From positions 1 through 64,000 of the forward strand of contig NZ_BBXG01000009.1 of assembly GCF_001570605.1 (NCBI RefSeq): a stretch of 64,000 nucleotides of DNA. The letters run 5' to 3'. The DNA comes from Herbidospora cretacea. GTDB lineage: Bacteria > Actinomycetota > Actinomycetes > Streptosporangiales > Streptosporangiaceae. Below are positions 25,763-34,723 of this stretch, piece after piece; position 1 is the first letter of the stretch, and each line of letters begins with the position of its first letter. The notes beneath the pieces are model-generated. The model was not told the DNA's origin, ran no database searches, and saw only the letters and a list, made by a program, of their open reading frames with translations. The translations under genes were made by a program, and so were the position numbers.

Positions 25763-26653
25763 CTAGATCGCGGGCACGTTCACCCAGAAGCGGGTGTCAT
25801 TGGTCAGGTTGGCCGAGTTGGAGTTCAGCTGGTCCCTGATCCAGTAGATGGCGTTCTTGTAGTTGTTGATGTCGGAGGTGTTGGGGTAGTTCAGACCGGT
25901 CTCGCCGTTCCGGTGGCCGGCGAACCAGCGGTCCAGCCCGTAGTAGCTTTGGCTGGCGTTGAGACACTGGACGTCCGCGCTGAGGTTGGTGTTCAGCACC
26001 GCACCGTTGTTGTACTGGCTCACGCTCTGGCCGGAGAAGCGGCTGCAGGACTGCCGGAGCATCAACCAGTTCTGCTTGAAGAGCCCGAAGTTGGCCGCGT
26101 CGCCCGACTTGTTGTCGCCGTAGGCGTAGTTGGTCTGCATGTTCTCGGTCTCGAGCATCGCGATCGCGATGTCCAAGGCGTCGCCGCCGGCGTTACGGAT
26201 GGCCTGCTTGCGTGAGCCGAGTCCGCTCACCGTGTAGCAGCCCCGGTCGGAACCGCCGGTGCAGGTTCCTCCGCCGCCGCTCGAACCGCCGCCGCTGGAA
26301 CCGGGGTCGGCGGAGCTGCCTCGCACGACGCAGGACTGGCTGTTCTCCCAGCCCCAGCCGTCGCCGTCGGGATCGCTGGAGCTGCCGTTGTTGCAGTAGG
26401 GGTAGCCGTTGGACGCCGTGCCTCCGCTGCTGCCACCCGAGCCGGCGGCGGGATCGGCCCGGCTGCCTCGCACGACGCAGGACTGGCTGTTCTCCCAGCC
26501 CCAACCGTCGCCGTCGGGATCGCTGGAGCTGCCGTTGTTGCAGTAGGGGTAGCCGTTGGGGGCGTTCTCCGCGCTCGCCGGCGTGACCATGAACGAGAGA
26601 GCGCCGATGACGGCCAGGAGCAGGGCCGTGAAGGCTGAGATGGTGCGTCTCAT
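25763..26653 (-). CDS. Secreted GH134 endo-beta-1,4-mannanase with two CBM10-like repeats
   Basis: ATG 26653 follows AAGGAGG at good spacing; the 27 extra residues of the longer frame lack a site. The 296-aa protein starts with a signal peptide (1-28, ending TPASA). Two identical 32-residue modules at 33-64 and 82-113 contain YPYC, DPDGDGWGWEN and SC, the CBM10 pattern, separated by Gly/Ser linkers. The C-terminal domain (about 138-296) matches GH134, the lysozyme-fold inverting mannanases. It has AMLETENMQTNY and YGDNKSGDAANFG, so Glu168 and Asp180 have the 12-residue spacing of the known catalytic pair. It cleaves beta-mannan outside the cell and opens the mannan locus. Confidence 0.82.
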   Translation of the reverse strand: MRRTISAFTALLLAVIGALSFMVTPASAENAPNGYPYCNNGSSSDPDGDGWGWENSQSCVVRGSRADPAAGSGGSSGGTASNGYPYCNNGSSSDPDGDGWGWENSQSCVVRGSSADPGSSGGGSSGGGGTCTGGSDRGCYTVSGLGSRKQAIRNAGGDALDIAIAMLETENMQTNYAYGDNKSGDAANFGLFKQNWLMLRQSCSRFSGQSVSQYNNGAVLNTNLSADVQCLNASQSYYGLDRWFAGHRNGETGLNYPNTSDINNYKNAIYWIRDQLNSNSANLTNDTRFWVNVPAI

Positions 26654-27001
26654 ACGCAACCTCCTTCGAGGGGGTTCGATTGATTTGGCGATTCCGGGCA
26701 TGCCGCAACCAGGACTGGTGCTGAAGTTCATGAGGAATAGAACTGCGGAATGGCCCTATCGCTAAACCGGGAAAGCTGCCTTCGGTCGATGTGATATCCA
26801 GCCACGAAGAGCAGAGTGCGATGTCATCGGCACAGGCCATGCGGTGGTATCGGGGTGGGTGCCAAGCCTTTTCGATGGATGGGAATATCTGCTCCGCGAG
26901 ATGTGAACTCTCTGTCAGGCCATCGCCGCAGACAGGGTCGGGCGTGCTCGTTCCTTTCCTTTCATTTGATTGACGCCCTGGGGTCAGAATCCTCATGACA
27001 G

Positions 27002-27019
27002 CACTTAAACAGTTAAGTG
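27002..27019. promoter_or_regulatory. LacI-type operator CACTTAA-ACAG-TTAAGTG
   Basis: Seven-base arms are perfectly inverted around four bases. The core CTTAA-ACnG-TTAAG recurs at 27332 and, with variation, at 37844. It lies 350 bp upstream of the GH134 gene. Confidence 0.6.
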
Positions 27020-27331
27020 TCAACGATGCTTCTGGGGCATTTCATCCGTGTTGCCCCCGCCGCGTTCCGAGGGATTTGTCCGCGTCCTGCACTAAATTGC
27101 GACGCCCGCCCGGTGATGAAAGTTTCTTTGGCCGACCGCGCGCGGGCGAGCTCGGCGGGCCAACGACGGATGCCTCAGGCGCCCGTCTGCGCAGCCGGCA
27201 GCGGGGATCCGCTTCTCCCTTCCACCAGCCAGGAGACGTCGAGGGTGGTCGGCCATGAGCCTGGGGCCGGGGTATAGGTGGCCCCCTGTGCCGGAGTGGG
27301 AGCTCAGGCTTGGATGCCGCACATGCCTTGA

Positions 27332-27345
27332 CTTAAACGGTTAAG
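27332..27345. promoter_or_regulatory. LacI-type operator CTTAA-ACGG-TTAAG
   Basis: Five-base arms are perfectly inverted around ACGG, about 87 bp before the pectate lyase start, a position suited to blocking its promoter. It shares CTTAAAC and GTTAAG elements with the site at 27002. Confidence 0.6.
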
Positions 27346-27431
27346 CGGACTTGGCTCACCGAAATCACGTTAATGACCTGCGGTTTCAGGGTGCGCGGCT
27401 TCGGCCTGGCGCCCAAGAAGGAGGCAAGAAC

Positions 27432-28832
27432 ATGCCCATGCGACAACGACACCTGGCGGTCCTCGGGGGTGCCGCAGGAGTTCTCTGCCTGGTGGCGATC
27501 CTCATCGCGGCGCCGGCCTCCGCCGCGGCGGGTTGCCAGGTCACCTACTCGGTGACCTCCCAGTGGAACGAAGGGTTCGGTGCCAACGTCGCAATCACCA
27601 ACCTGGGCGACCCGCTCACCAGTTGGGAGTTGAAATGGTCGTTTCCAGCCGGACAGGCCGTGACGCACGGCTGGAACGCGGTCTTCTCCCAGAGCGGCAG
27701 CGCGGTGACCGCCGCGAATGCCTCGTACAACGGCAATCTGCCGAGTGGTGCCGTCGCCACGATCGGCTTCAACGGAAGTTGGAGCGGCTCCAACCCGGTG
27801 CCAGGTTCTTTCACCCTCAACGGGGTCACGTGCACGGGATCGGTCACCAACTCGCCATCGCCGAGCCCGACCTCCTCGCCGACCCCGACGTCCACTCCGA
27901 CGTCCACTCCGACGCCCACCCCGACCCCGACCCCGACGCCTTCGCCCAGCCCATCCACCTCACCTCCGCCGCCCGACACAACAGGTTTGGTCGGCTGGGC
28001 GACCCAGGGTGGCGGTACGACCGGGGGCGGTAACGCGTCCGCCACCACGGTGACCAGCGCCTCAGCCCTGACCAGCGCGGCCTCGGGGACAGGCGCGGCC
28101 GTGATCCGGGTGTCGGGCACGATCTCCTGCTCGGGAATGCTGAGGATCGGTTCCAACAAGACGATCATCGGTAACTCGGGCGCGGCGATCGTCGGCTGCG
28201 GCCTGAACGTCTCCAACGCGTCCAACGTGATCATCCGGAACCTGACCTTCCGGAACTGGGATGACGACGCGATCAACGTCCAGTACTCGACTCGGGTCTG
28301 GATCGACCACAACACGCTGTCCAACGGCTACGACGGCGCCATCGACATCAAGCGCGCCAGCGACTACGTCACGGTGTCGTGGAATCACCTGTATGACCAC
28401 GACAAGGCCATGCTGCTCGGGCACAGCGACGACAACGGCTCTGAGGACAGCGGTCACCTGCGAGTGACCTATCACCACAACTGGCTCGACGGCACCACCC
28501 AGCGCGGCCCCCGGGTGCGCTTCGGCAATCCGGTGCACGTCTACAACAACTACTACTCCGACGTCAGCGGGTACGGCGTCGCCTCCACCGAAGGCGCCGG
28601 CGTTCTAGTCGAGGGCAACTACTTCGAGAACGTCGATGACCCGTACCACCTGGGCGAGGCCTCCTCTGGCCCCGGCACCCTGGTGGCCCGCAACAACTAT
28701 CTGACCGGTTCCGGCAGCGGGCAGCAAGGCGGTTCGGTCGCGTCCATCCCGTATTCCTACAGCCTCGATGGAGCCTCATCCGTCAAGTCCATCGTCACTT
28801 CGGGCGCGGGAGCAGGAAAGGTCAGTCTCTGA
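27432..28832 (+). CDS. Secreted pectate lyase (PL1) with N-terminal CBM2
   Basis: ATG 27432 follows AAGGAGG. The 466-aa protein has a signal peptide (about 1-32, ending APASA) and a CBM2 cellulose-binding domain (about 33-135, with WNEGFGANVAITN, LTSWELKWSF and FTLNGVTC). A Pro/Thr/Ser linker leads to a parallel beta-helix lyase domain. The latter shows VWIDHNTLS, YDGAIDIKRASDYVTVSWN and RGPRVRFG, whose Arg is the expected catalytic base of PL1. It cleaves polygalacturonate by beta-elimination with calcium. Pectin attack beside mannan genes suggests plant cell-wall breakdown under shared control. Confidence 0.87.
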   Translation: MPMRQRHLAVLGGAAGVLCLVAILIAAPASAAAGCQVTYSVTSQWNEGFGANVAITNLGDPLTSWELKWSFPAGQAVTHGWNAVFSQSGSAVTAANASYNGNLPSGAVATIGFNGSWSGSNPVPGSFTLNGVTCTGSVTNSPSPSPTSSPTPTSTPTSTPTPTPTPTPTPSPSPSTSPPPPDTTGLVGWATQGGGTTGGGNASATTVTSASALTSAASGTGAAVIRVSGTISCSGMLRIGSNKTIIGNSGAAIVGCGLNVSNASNVIIRNLTFRNWDDDAINVQYSTRVWIDHNTLSNGYDGAIDIKRASDYVTVSWNHLYDHDKAMLLGHSDDNGSEDSGHLRVTYHHNWLDGTTQRGPRVRFGNPVHVYNNYYSDVSGYGVASTEGAGVLVEGNYFENVDDPYHLGEASSGPGTLVARNNYLTGSGSGQQGGSVASIPYSYSLDGASSVKSIVTSGAGAGKVSL

Positions 28833-29236
28833 GCCGTGGAGCCGGCTTCTGGGGACCGAACCGAGGAAGTATCGCGTCCTCGGCGGGAAGGGGAGAACTG
28901 AACACCACTTAAAATCTTGACGCTCCCATTGGTGCTCCCTAGCCTTCTCTCATCGATATTCAGGGAGCGTCTATCGATAACGGCGCCCAGTATGACACTT
29001 GAGGAATCATCTTCGTCGGGTGTCATATTGGCGTCGGTTCAATTGCGATGCGGTTGGCGCGGAGGAGCGGCCTTGAACGAGCTGTTCGTCGCGACGACAT
29101 CTCCGGCGCAGCGGGTCGACTCACCGGGATTATCACTTCGGCCGGGGCTCCGGAACCGGGCCCCATGAGAAATAGACGCCGAGTTATGCGCCGTCCTCGG
29201 CGTCACACAGCTCGCGATGACCTGGAACCGGCGGAC
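28833..29236. other. Intergenic stretch before the condensation-domain gene
   Basis: The stretch holds part of an open frame continuous with the next gene (from 29048), but the translated text is not protein-like until about 29237. No operator like those at 27002 or 27332 is complete here. Confidence 0.35.
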
Positions 29237-30757
29237 ATGAATGACTTGAAGGTCGATTTCTCGGGCTCCCGATCGGGCCGGTGGCCCATGACCGCCGCTC
29301 AGCGGAATGTGCTGGAGTGGCTCAGTCCGGATCAGCCGGGGCCATCCGATATTCTGTCGGCAGTGGTACGTGTTCCCCGGGTGTGCACCATAGATGCGGT
29401 CGGTGCGGCTTTGGGCAGCCTCATCAGCCGTCAGGAGTCGCTGCGGACCTTACTGCGGGACGGCGAGCAGCTCGTGCACGCGTCAGGAACACTGCTTGCC
29501 GAGGTGGTCGAGGCCACGGGCACCGACCCGAACTGGCTCCTGCCCGTCCGGGCTTTCGACCCCGCTGTCGACTTCCCGATCAGAGTGCGCGTGGTGACCC
29601 GGTCGGGAGCTCCGTTTCTGGTCGTCCTCCATGTCTCACACGCGGCGGCCGACCTGATGGCGATGACGATTCTGCGCACCGAACTCACCGCTCTGCTGGC
29701 GGATCGACCCCTCCCTCCCGCTACCTACCACCCCGCCGATCGCGCCACCTACGAACTCTCCCCTGCGGGGCAGCGCCAGCTGGGGAATTCAGCCAGGTAC
29801 TGGGCCCGCCACGTCACCGACAGACCGCTGTGCTCGCTTGGTCTGCCTTTGCGTTTTCCCGACGCCCGCGGCCATCATCACGTCCTGCTGGGCTCTCGCC
29901 CTGCTGCGGCGGCGCTGGCTCGTGTCGCGGCGACGACGAATGCGCGGCCCGTGGCCGTTGTCATGGCCGCTTTCGCGGCAGTGCTGACGAACTGGACCGG
30001 CGACCCGGATTGCCAGCTGAACTGTCTGTGCGGCAACCGATTCTCTCCGGAGTTGCGCGACTACGTCGGCACTGTGGCTCAGGAAACGATCTTCTCGTTC
30101 ACCACCTCGCCGTCGTTCTTCCAGGCGGTCTCCCTGACGAACTCGGCGGCCCTGGCCGCCTACAAATACGGCCGTTACGACGCGGTCCAGCTGTCCGAAG
30201 CGGTCAGCGAGGCGGAACGGGCGCGCGGCATGCGCTGCCACCGCGATGTGGTCGTCAATAACATGACCGGCCATTCGCGCGCGACTCTGCCGGTGGTCGG
30301 TGTGGAAGTTGCCACCGGTAACCGTGTCTTCGACCCTCCGGCGGAGTTCGACATCTATCGCCTGGACGGCAAGCTCAACTGCGGACTCGCCCTCGACACC
30401 CGCCTGGCAACCGCCGAGGAGGCCGCTGGCCTCCTTCAAGGAGTCGAGCGGCTCATCATGGCCGCCGCGGACGGCGACGTCGATCCATCGGGCTTTGGCA
30501 TCCCTGCGGCGGAACGAGGGCCGGGCTGGGTACGCGCCCGCTCGTGCTGGGTCGATCTTGGCGGAGTTCAGGCGGCGGCGGACCTGGCCCTCGGCGTCGG
30601 CGTCACGCGGATCGAGGCCGTTGGCGGCAGACTCATCGCTCACGTCGGCGCGGGCATCGCTCTGTCCGCTGCCGCGAAGGCCGTACTCGCCGAGGTCTTG
30701 CGCGAAGAACGCCACGGAGTGGTCGCACCCAGCCAGTACGTGCGGGCCGTCGGCTGA
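29237..30757 (+). CDS. Free-standing condensation-domain protein
   Basis: The start is uncertain; I use ATG 29237, where similarity begins. The 506-aa product resembles an NRPS condensation domain: RWPMTAAQRNVLEWL, a degenerate active site LHVSHAAADLM (second His and the Asp of HHxxxDG kept, first His replaced by Ser), NRFSPELRDYVGTVAQ and a C-terminal region without a carrier or adenylation domain. Stand-alone members can make amides or esters, or act as acyltransferases. No NRPS module is nearby. It lies between the pectate lyase and the first LacI gene. Whether it belongs to the sugar locus is unknown. Confidence 0.68.
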   Translation: MNDLKVDFSGSRSGRWPMTAAQRNVLEWLSPDQPGPSDILSAVVRVPRVCTIDAVGAALGSLISRQESLRTLLRDGEQLVHASGTLLAEVVEATGTDPNWLLPVRAFDPAVDFPIRVRVVTRSGAPFLVVLHVSHAAADLMAMTILRTELTALLADRPLPPATYHPADRATYELSPAGQRQLGNSARYWARHVTDRPLCSLGLPLRFPDARGHHHVLLGSRPAAAALARVAATTNARPVAVVMAAFAAVLTNWTGDPDCQLNCLCGNRFSPELRDYVGTVAQETIFSFTTSPSFFQAVSLTNSAALAAYKYGRYDAVQLSEAVSEAERARGMRCHRDVVVNNMTGHSRATLPVVGVEVATGNRVFDPPAEFDIYRLDGKLNCGLALDTRLATAEEAAGLLQGVERLIMAAADGDVDPSGFGIPAAERGPGWVRARSCWVDLGGVQAAADLALGVGVTRIEAVGGRLIAHVGAGIALSAAAKAVLAEVLREERHGVVAPSQYVRAVG

Positions 30758-31169
30758 GATCTCTTCTCGGCAGTGGGGCGCGTGGGGCGCTTCGTGTCGT
30801 CCGTGGCGGGTGCTTAGACGCTCACCGATGAAGCGAATCCGGCGATCTCTGCCCTTGCGGCCACGATTCGCACCTCCGGCTTAACGCACCAAAGCGCTTC
30901 CACTGACCAAACGGCGTCAGCTCTAGAAAAACCGAGTAAGTTCGCGTTAGCTTGGGACTCACGTCACCTCGGTGTAACGAGCGCGAAACGTAATGGCCGA
31001 TTCACCTGCATCTTTGCAGCACTGTCATGGTGAAGTGCGCTGATGGGTCGCAACGACTGCCAGATGTCTATGACAGTGGGTGGTGGCGAAAGATCGATAA
31101 GTGACTGTTCCCTGCTCTCCAGGGGATCGTTACTGAACCGAGAAAGTACGCCAGAACCGGAGGTGCCGC
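30758..31169. promoter_or_regulatory. Promoter region of the first LacI gene
   Basis: No gene is seen in these 412 bp. AAGCGCTT at 30892-30899, the LacI-family operator core, lies about 270 bp before the regulator start. GGAGGT just before 31170 is the ribosome site. Confidence 0.45.
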
Positions 31170-32201
31170 GTGAAGCGACCCACGATCTCCGACATCGCCG
31201 CGGAGGCGGGCGTATCCAAGGGCGCGGTCTCGTATGCGCTTAATGGGCGGTCGGGTGTGTCCGAGGAGACTCGGCAGCGGATTCTCACGATCGCGGACCG
31301 GCTGGGTTATCAGGCCAGTATGGCCGCCAGGGCGTTGGCCGGAACGCGCGCGAGGGTCATCGGCATGGCGTTGCCGCGCCCGCCGGCCACGTTGGGCATC
31401 GAACCGTTCTATATGGAGCTGATCAGCGGACTGGAAGCCGAACTCTCCCTGCATGGATACGGTCTGCTTCTGCAGATGGTGCCAGACGAGTCCGAGGAGA
31501 TCACCTGCTATCGGAGCTGGTGGCGGGAGAGCCGCGTGAGCGGCGTTCTGGTCTGCGACCTCCGGGTGCGCGACCGCCGGGTCAAGGCTCTGGGCGAAGT
31601 GGGGCTTCCCGCCGTCGCGATCGGACCGCCCAGCGCGGCGGGATCGCTCGCGAGCATCTGGTCCGACGACGGTGTCTCCATGATCGAGGCCGTGGAATAC
31701 CTGGCCGCGCTCGGGCACCGGCGGATAGCGCGCATCGGGGGGATACCTCAGCTCGCGCACACCGCGATTCGTACTGACGCCTTTCTGGCGGTCGGCCGCC
31801 GCCTGGGCCTGGCCGCCACCATCGCGTCCACGGACTACTCGGCCGAGGACGGAGCGCGGGCGACGGTCCGCCTGATGGAGATGGCCGCGCCACCCACCGC
31901 GCTGATCTATGACAACGACATCATGGCGATCGCGGGCCTGTCGGCCATCCGGGAGGCCGGCCTGTCGGTTCCCGGCGACATCTCGATCGTCGCATGGGAC
32001 GACTCACCGATCTGTCCACTACTCGACCCGCCGTTGACCGCGCTGACCCGGGACATAGGCGCATACGGCAGGCACGCGGCACGGCTGCTGCTGGCCGCCG
32101 TGCAGGGCGCCGGAGTCAAGGACGTTCACGATGAGCCCGCGCTCCTGACGCCGCGAGGCAGCACCGCGCCGCCGCGAGTGAGCGACGAAACAGCGGTGTA
32201 A
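31170..32201 (+). CDS. LacI-family transcriptional regulator 1
   Basis: GTG 31170 follows GGAGGT. The 343-aa protein has the LacI helix-turn-helix with hinge at residues 1-55 (TISDIAAEAGVSKGAVSYAL, TIADRLGY, AARALAG). A periplasmic-binding-type sensor domain with GIEPFYMELISGL and ALIYDNDIMAIAGL follows, and SIVAWDDSPIC lies near the end. It is one of three paralogues within 7 kb and lies directly before the transporter genes. It probably represses the importer and responds to a manno-oligosaccharide or related sugar. Confidence 0.88.
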   Translation: MKRPTISDIAAEAGVSKGAVSYALNGRSGVSEETRQRILTIADRLGYQASMAARALAGTRARVIGMALPRPPATLGIEPFYMELISGLEAELSLHGYGLLLQMVPDESEEITCYRSWWRESRVSGVLVCDLRVRDRRVKALGEVGLPAVAIGPPSAAGSLASIWSDDGVSMIEAVEYLAALGHRRIARIGGIPQLAHTAIRTDAFLAVGRRLGLAATIASTDYSAEDGARATVRLMEMAAPPTALIYDNDIMAIAGLSAIREAGLSVPGDISIVAWDDSPICPLLDPPLTALTRDIGAYGRHAARLLLAAVQGAGVKDVHDEPALLTPRGSTAPPRVSDETAV

Positions 32202-32271
32202 CAGTTCGACATCGACCACACCTTGGGCTTTACTTACCGGGTTTTAGTGAGCAGCATTTCGCTCACTTGGG

Positions 32272-32284
32272 CTAAAGCGCTTAA
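32272..32284. promoter_or_regulatory. LacI-type operator upstream of the sugar transporter
   Basis: CTAAAGCGCTTAA holds the perfect palindrome AAGCGCTT (32275-32282) and lies 55 bp before the binding-protein start, where it would overlap the promoter. Confidence 0.6.
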
Positions 32285-32338
32285 TAAATGGCGCAGTCGG
32301 CACATCCGCGTGCCCGTTGATCCCCCAAGGACGGAGTC

Positions 32339-33670
32339 ATGGATATGCGCAGTAAGGTCTTGACCGGCGTTGCGCTGGCCTCGATGCTGCTCGCCGCGGC
32401 CTGCGGCAGCGACACGCCCCCGCCGTTAGGCGCTTCGGCACCCCCCACGTCCGCGGCGTCGATCGACCCTGCCAAGGTCACCGGCACTGTCACGGTCCTC
32501 ACCAACCGGACAGACCTCGTGACCGACGGCACGATGGAGAAGTACGCCACTGAATTCAAGAAGACCTACCCCGATGTCACGGTGAAATTCGAAGGCGTCA
32601 CCGATTACGAAGGCGAAGTCAAGATCCGCATGAACACCGAGAACTACGGTGACGTGCTCTTGATTCCCAATACGATCGGTAAGGAGGATTACCCCAAATT
32701 CTTCGAACCGCTCGGCAGTGCGGCCGATCTGGACAAGAAATACGTCTACACCAGCAAGAGCAACGTCGGCGGCACCATCTACGGCATCCCCGGCTTCTCG
32801 TCCGTCAACGGCTTCGTCTACAACAAGGGCGTGTGGGAGAAGGCCGGTATCGCCGACTGGCCTACCACACCAGACGAGTTTCTCGCCGATCTACAGGCGA
32901 TCAAGGACAAGGGCGGTGCCGTCCCGTATTACACCAACTACAAGGACGGCTGGCCGCTGACGGCGTGGACCAGTGCTCTCGGTTCACCCTCTTGCGACGC
33001 AAAGGCGACCGACAACCTCGCCACCGACTTGGAGCCGTGGAAGGCGGGCGGTGACCTCCACATCGCCGACACGCTTCTCTACAACATCGTGAACCGGAAG
33101 CTGTCGGAGGCCGACCCCACGACGACCAACTGGGAGGACTCCAAGAGCCAGCTCGCCACCGGCAAGATCGCGACCATGTGGCTGGGCTCGTGGTCCATCG
33201 TGCAGATGCAGGACGCGGCCAAGCAAGCGGGCCAGGACCCCTCGGTGATCGGGTACATGCCCTTCCCGGCCCAGAAGGACGGCAAGTACTGCACCATGGT
33301 GACGCCGGACTACCTGTACGCCGTCAACATTCACTCCGAGAACAAGCCCGCCGCGCGGGCCTGGCTCGAGTGGATGGTGGAGAAGTCCGGCTTCGCCGAG
33401 ACCAACCAGGCGATCTCCAGCGTCGCCGGCGCCCCCCTGCCCACCGCGCTGCAGCCCTACAGCGATGCGGGTGTCGAGTTCGTCGAGCTCTCCCAGGCCG
33501 AGACCGGGAAGTTCAACAAGATCGACAACGAGTCGGAGGTCGGCATGAACAAGCCCGACTACCGGCAGAAGCTGATCGACATCGCCCGTGGCGCGGGGTC
33601 CGGCGACCTGAACGGTCTGTTCTCCGAGCTGACCACCAAGTGGGCCGACACCGTCAAGATGAGCGGCTGA
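32339..33670 (+). CDS. ABC transporter sugar-binding lipoprotein
   Basis: ATG 32339 follows AAGGACGGAG. The 443-aa protein has a lipoprotein signal (LLAAACGS, Cys22) and the fold of cluster-B/family 1 extracellular binding proteins (VTVLTNRTDLVTDGTMEKYA, WPLTAWTSALGSP, MWLGSWSIVQM, FSELTTKWADTV). Tethered to the outer membrane face, it captures oligosaccharides released by the secreted mannanases and delivers them to the two permeases downstream. A hairpin between it and the permease genes would favour higher expression of this subunit. The exact ligand is inferred from context. Confidence 0.88.
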   Translation: MDMRSKVLTGVALASMLLAAACGSDTPPPLGASAPPTSAASIDPAKVTGTVTVLTNRTDLVTDGTMEKYATEFKKTYPDVTVKFEGVTDYEGEVKIRMNTENYGDVLLIPNTIGKEDYPKFFEPLGSAADLDKKYVYTSKSNVGGTIYGIPGFSSVNGFVYNKGVWEKAGIADWPTTPDEFLADLQAIKDKGGAVPYYTNYKDGWPLTAWTSALGSPSCDAKATDNLATDLEPWKAGGDLHIADTLLYNIVNRKLSEADPTTTNWEDSKSQLATGKIATMWLGSWSIVQMQDAAKQAGQDPSVIGYMPFPAQKDGKYCTMVTPDYLYAVNIHSENKPAARAWLEWMVEKSGFAETNQAISSVAGAPLPTALQPYSDAGVEFVELSQAETGKFNKIDNESEVGMNKPDYRQKLIDIARGAGSGDLNGLFSELTTKWADTVKMSG

Positions 33671-33716
33671 CCGCCGCCTCTTCCGTCATCCGCATGGGAC
33701 CAGTAGCGCCATCATC

Positions 33717-33749
33717 CTGGACGGGCGTGCTCGCCCTACGCCCGTCCAG
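33717..33749 (+). terminator. Intergenic hairpin after the binding-protein gene
   Basis: CTGGACGGGCGT and ACGCCCGTCCAG form a perfect 12-bp stem with a 9-nt loop and no T run. In sugar ABC operons such hairpins stabilise the upstream message or attenuate the permease genes. Confidence 0.6.
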
Positions 33750-33773
33750 GGTGCCGCATCCGAAGGACACCCG

Positions 33774-34709
33774 ATGGCCATCACCCCGTTGACCGCCAGG
33801 ACCAGGAAGTCGTTCGAGCCACAACACGCGGCTCCGCCTCAGCGCAAGTGGCGGCGTCTCACCCCGTGGCTGTACCTGCTCGTTCCGCTGGCTTTCCTCG
33901 TGACCTTCACCTACGTGCCGGTCGCGAACATGATCTCCTACAGCTTCACCGACTGGGACGGATTCAGTCCCGAGAAGCAGTACGTGGGGCTGGACAACTA
34001 CGCCCAGTTGTTCACCAGGCCCGAGCTGTTCCAGGTCTTCTACGTCAGCCTCTTCTACCTCGTCGCCTCTCTGCTGCAGATCGCCCTGGCGCTCTACTTC
34101 GCCACGGTGCTGAGCTTCAACATGCGCTTCCGGAACTTCTTCAAGGGAGTGCTTTTCTTCCCCTACCTGCTCAACGGCGTCGCGGTCGCGTTCGTCTTCC
34201 TGTACCTCTTCCAACCCGGCGGGACGCTCGACAGCGTGCTGGCCCTGTTCGGCATCGACAACAAGATCCTTTGGCTCGGTGACCCGGATCTGGTCAACGT
34301 CTCGCTCTCGGGGGTGTCGGTGTGGCGCTTCCTCGGCCTGAACTTCGTCCTGTTCCTCGGGGCGATCCAGTCAGTGCCCTCCGAGATCCACGAGGCCGCC
34401 GAACTGGATGGGGCCACGCGTCCGCAAGTCTTCTGGCACGTCATCCTGCCCTCCATCCGCCCCATCATCAGCCTGAGCGTGATCTTGGGGATCACCGGGT
34501 CACTGTCGGTATTCGAAATCCCGTGGATCATGACGGGCGGCTCTGGAGAGAGCAAGACCTTCGTCATCCAGACGATCAAACTGGCGTTCCAGTTCAACAA
34601 GATGGGCCTGGCCTCGGCGGCGGCGGTCGTCCTGCTCGTCGCGATCCTGCTGATCGCCTGGGTTCAGCGCCGGTTGATCCCCGACGAAGTGACGGCTGGT
34701 TCCCGATGA
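33774..34709 (+). CDS. ABC sugar permease (MalF-like)
   Basis: This 311-aa inner-membrane protein has six predicted helices, beginning with WLYLLVPLAFLVTFTYVP. It has the EAA loop of binding-protein-dependent permeases (EIHEAAELDGATRPQVFWHV) that docks to the ATPase. It pairs with the next gene to form the channel. No ATPase gene is present, as in many actinobacterial sugar operons that share an MsiK-type ATPase encoded elsewhere. Confidence 0.9.
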   Translation: MAITPLTARTRKSFEPQHAAPPQRKWRRLTPWLYLLVPLAFLVTFTYVPVANMISYSFTDWDGFSPEKQYVGLDNYAQLFTRPELFQVFYVSLFYLVASLLQIALALYFATVLSFNMRFRNFFKGVLFFPYLLNGVAVAFVFLYLFQPGGTLDSVLALFGIDNKILWLGDPDLVNVSLSGVSVWRFLGLNFVLFLGAIQSVPSEIHEAAELDGATRPQVFWHVILPSIRPIISLSVILGITGSLSVFEIPWIMTGGSGESKTFVIQTIKLAFQFNKMGLASAAAVVLLVAILLIAWVQRRLIPDEVTAGSR

Positions 34710-34723
34710 AAGGAAGTTCCGAG

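Larger units (their letters stand above)
26654..27431. promoter_or_regulatory. Divergent promoter region between mannanase and pectate lyase genes
   Basis: The 778 bp contain no gene; an open frame at 27092-27322 has no support. The region carries two related palindromes (27002 and 27332) and must hold the promoters of both secreted-enzyme genes. Confidence 0.5.

Noticed and set aside
27860-27960. Short-period repeats (also at 44836-44955 and 46080-46160) suggesting a CRISPR or minisatellite
   Set aside because: They are in-frame codons for Pro/Thr/Ser linkers between enzyme and binding domains.
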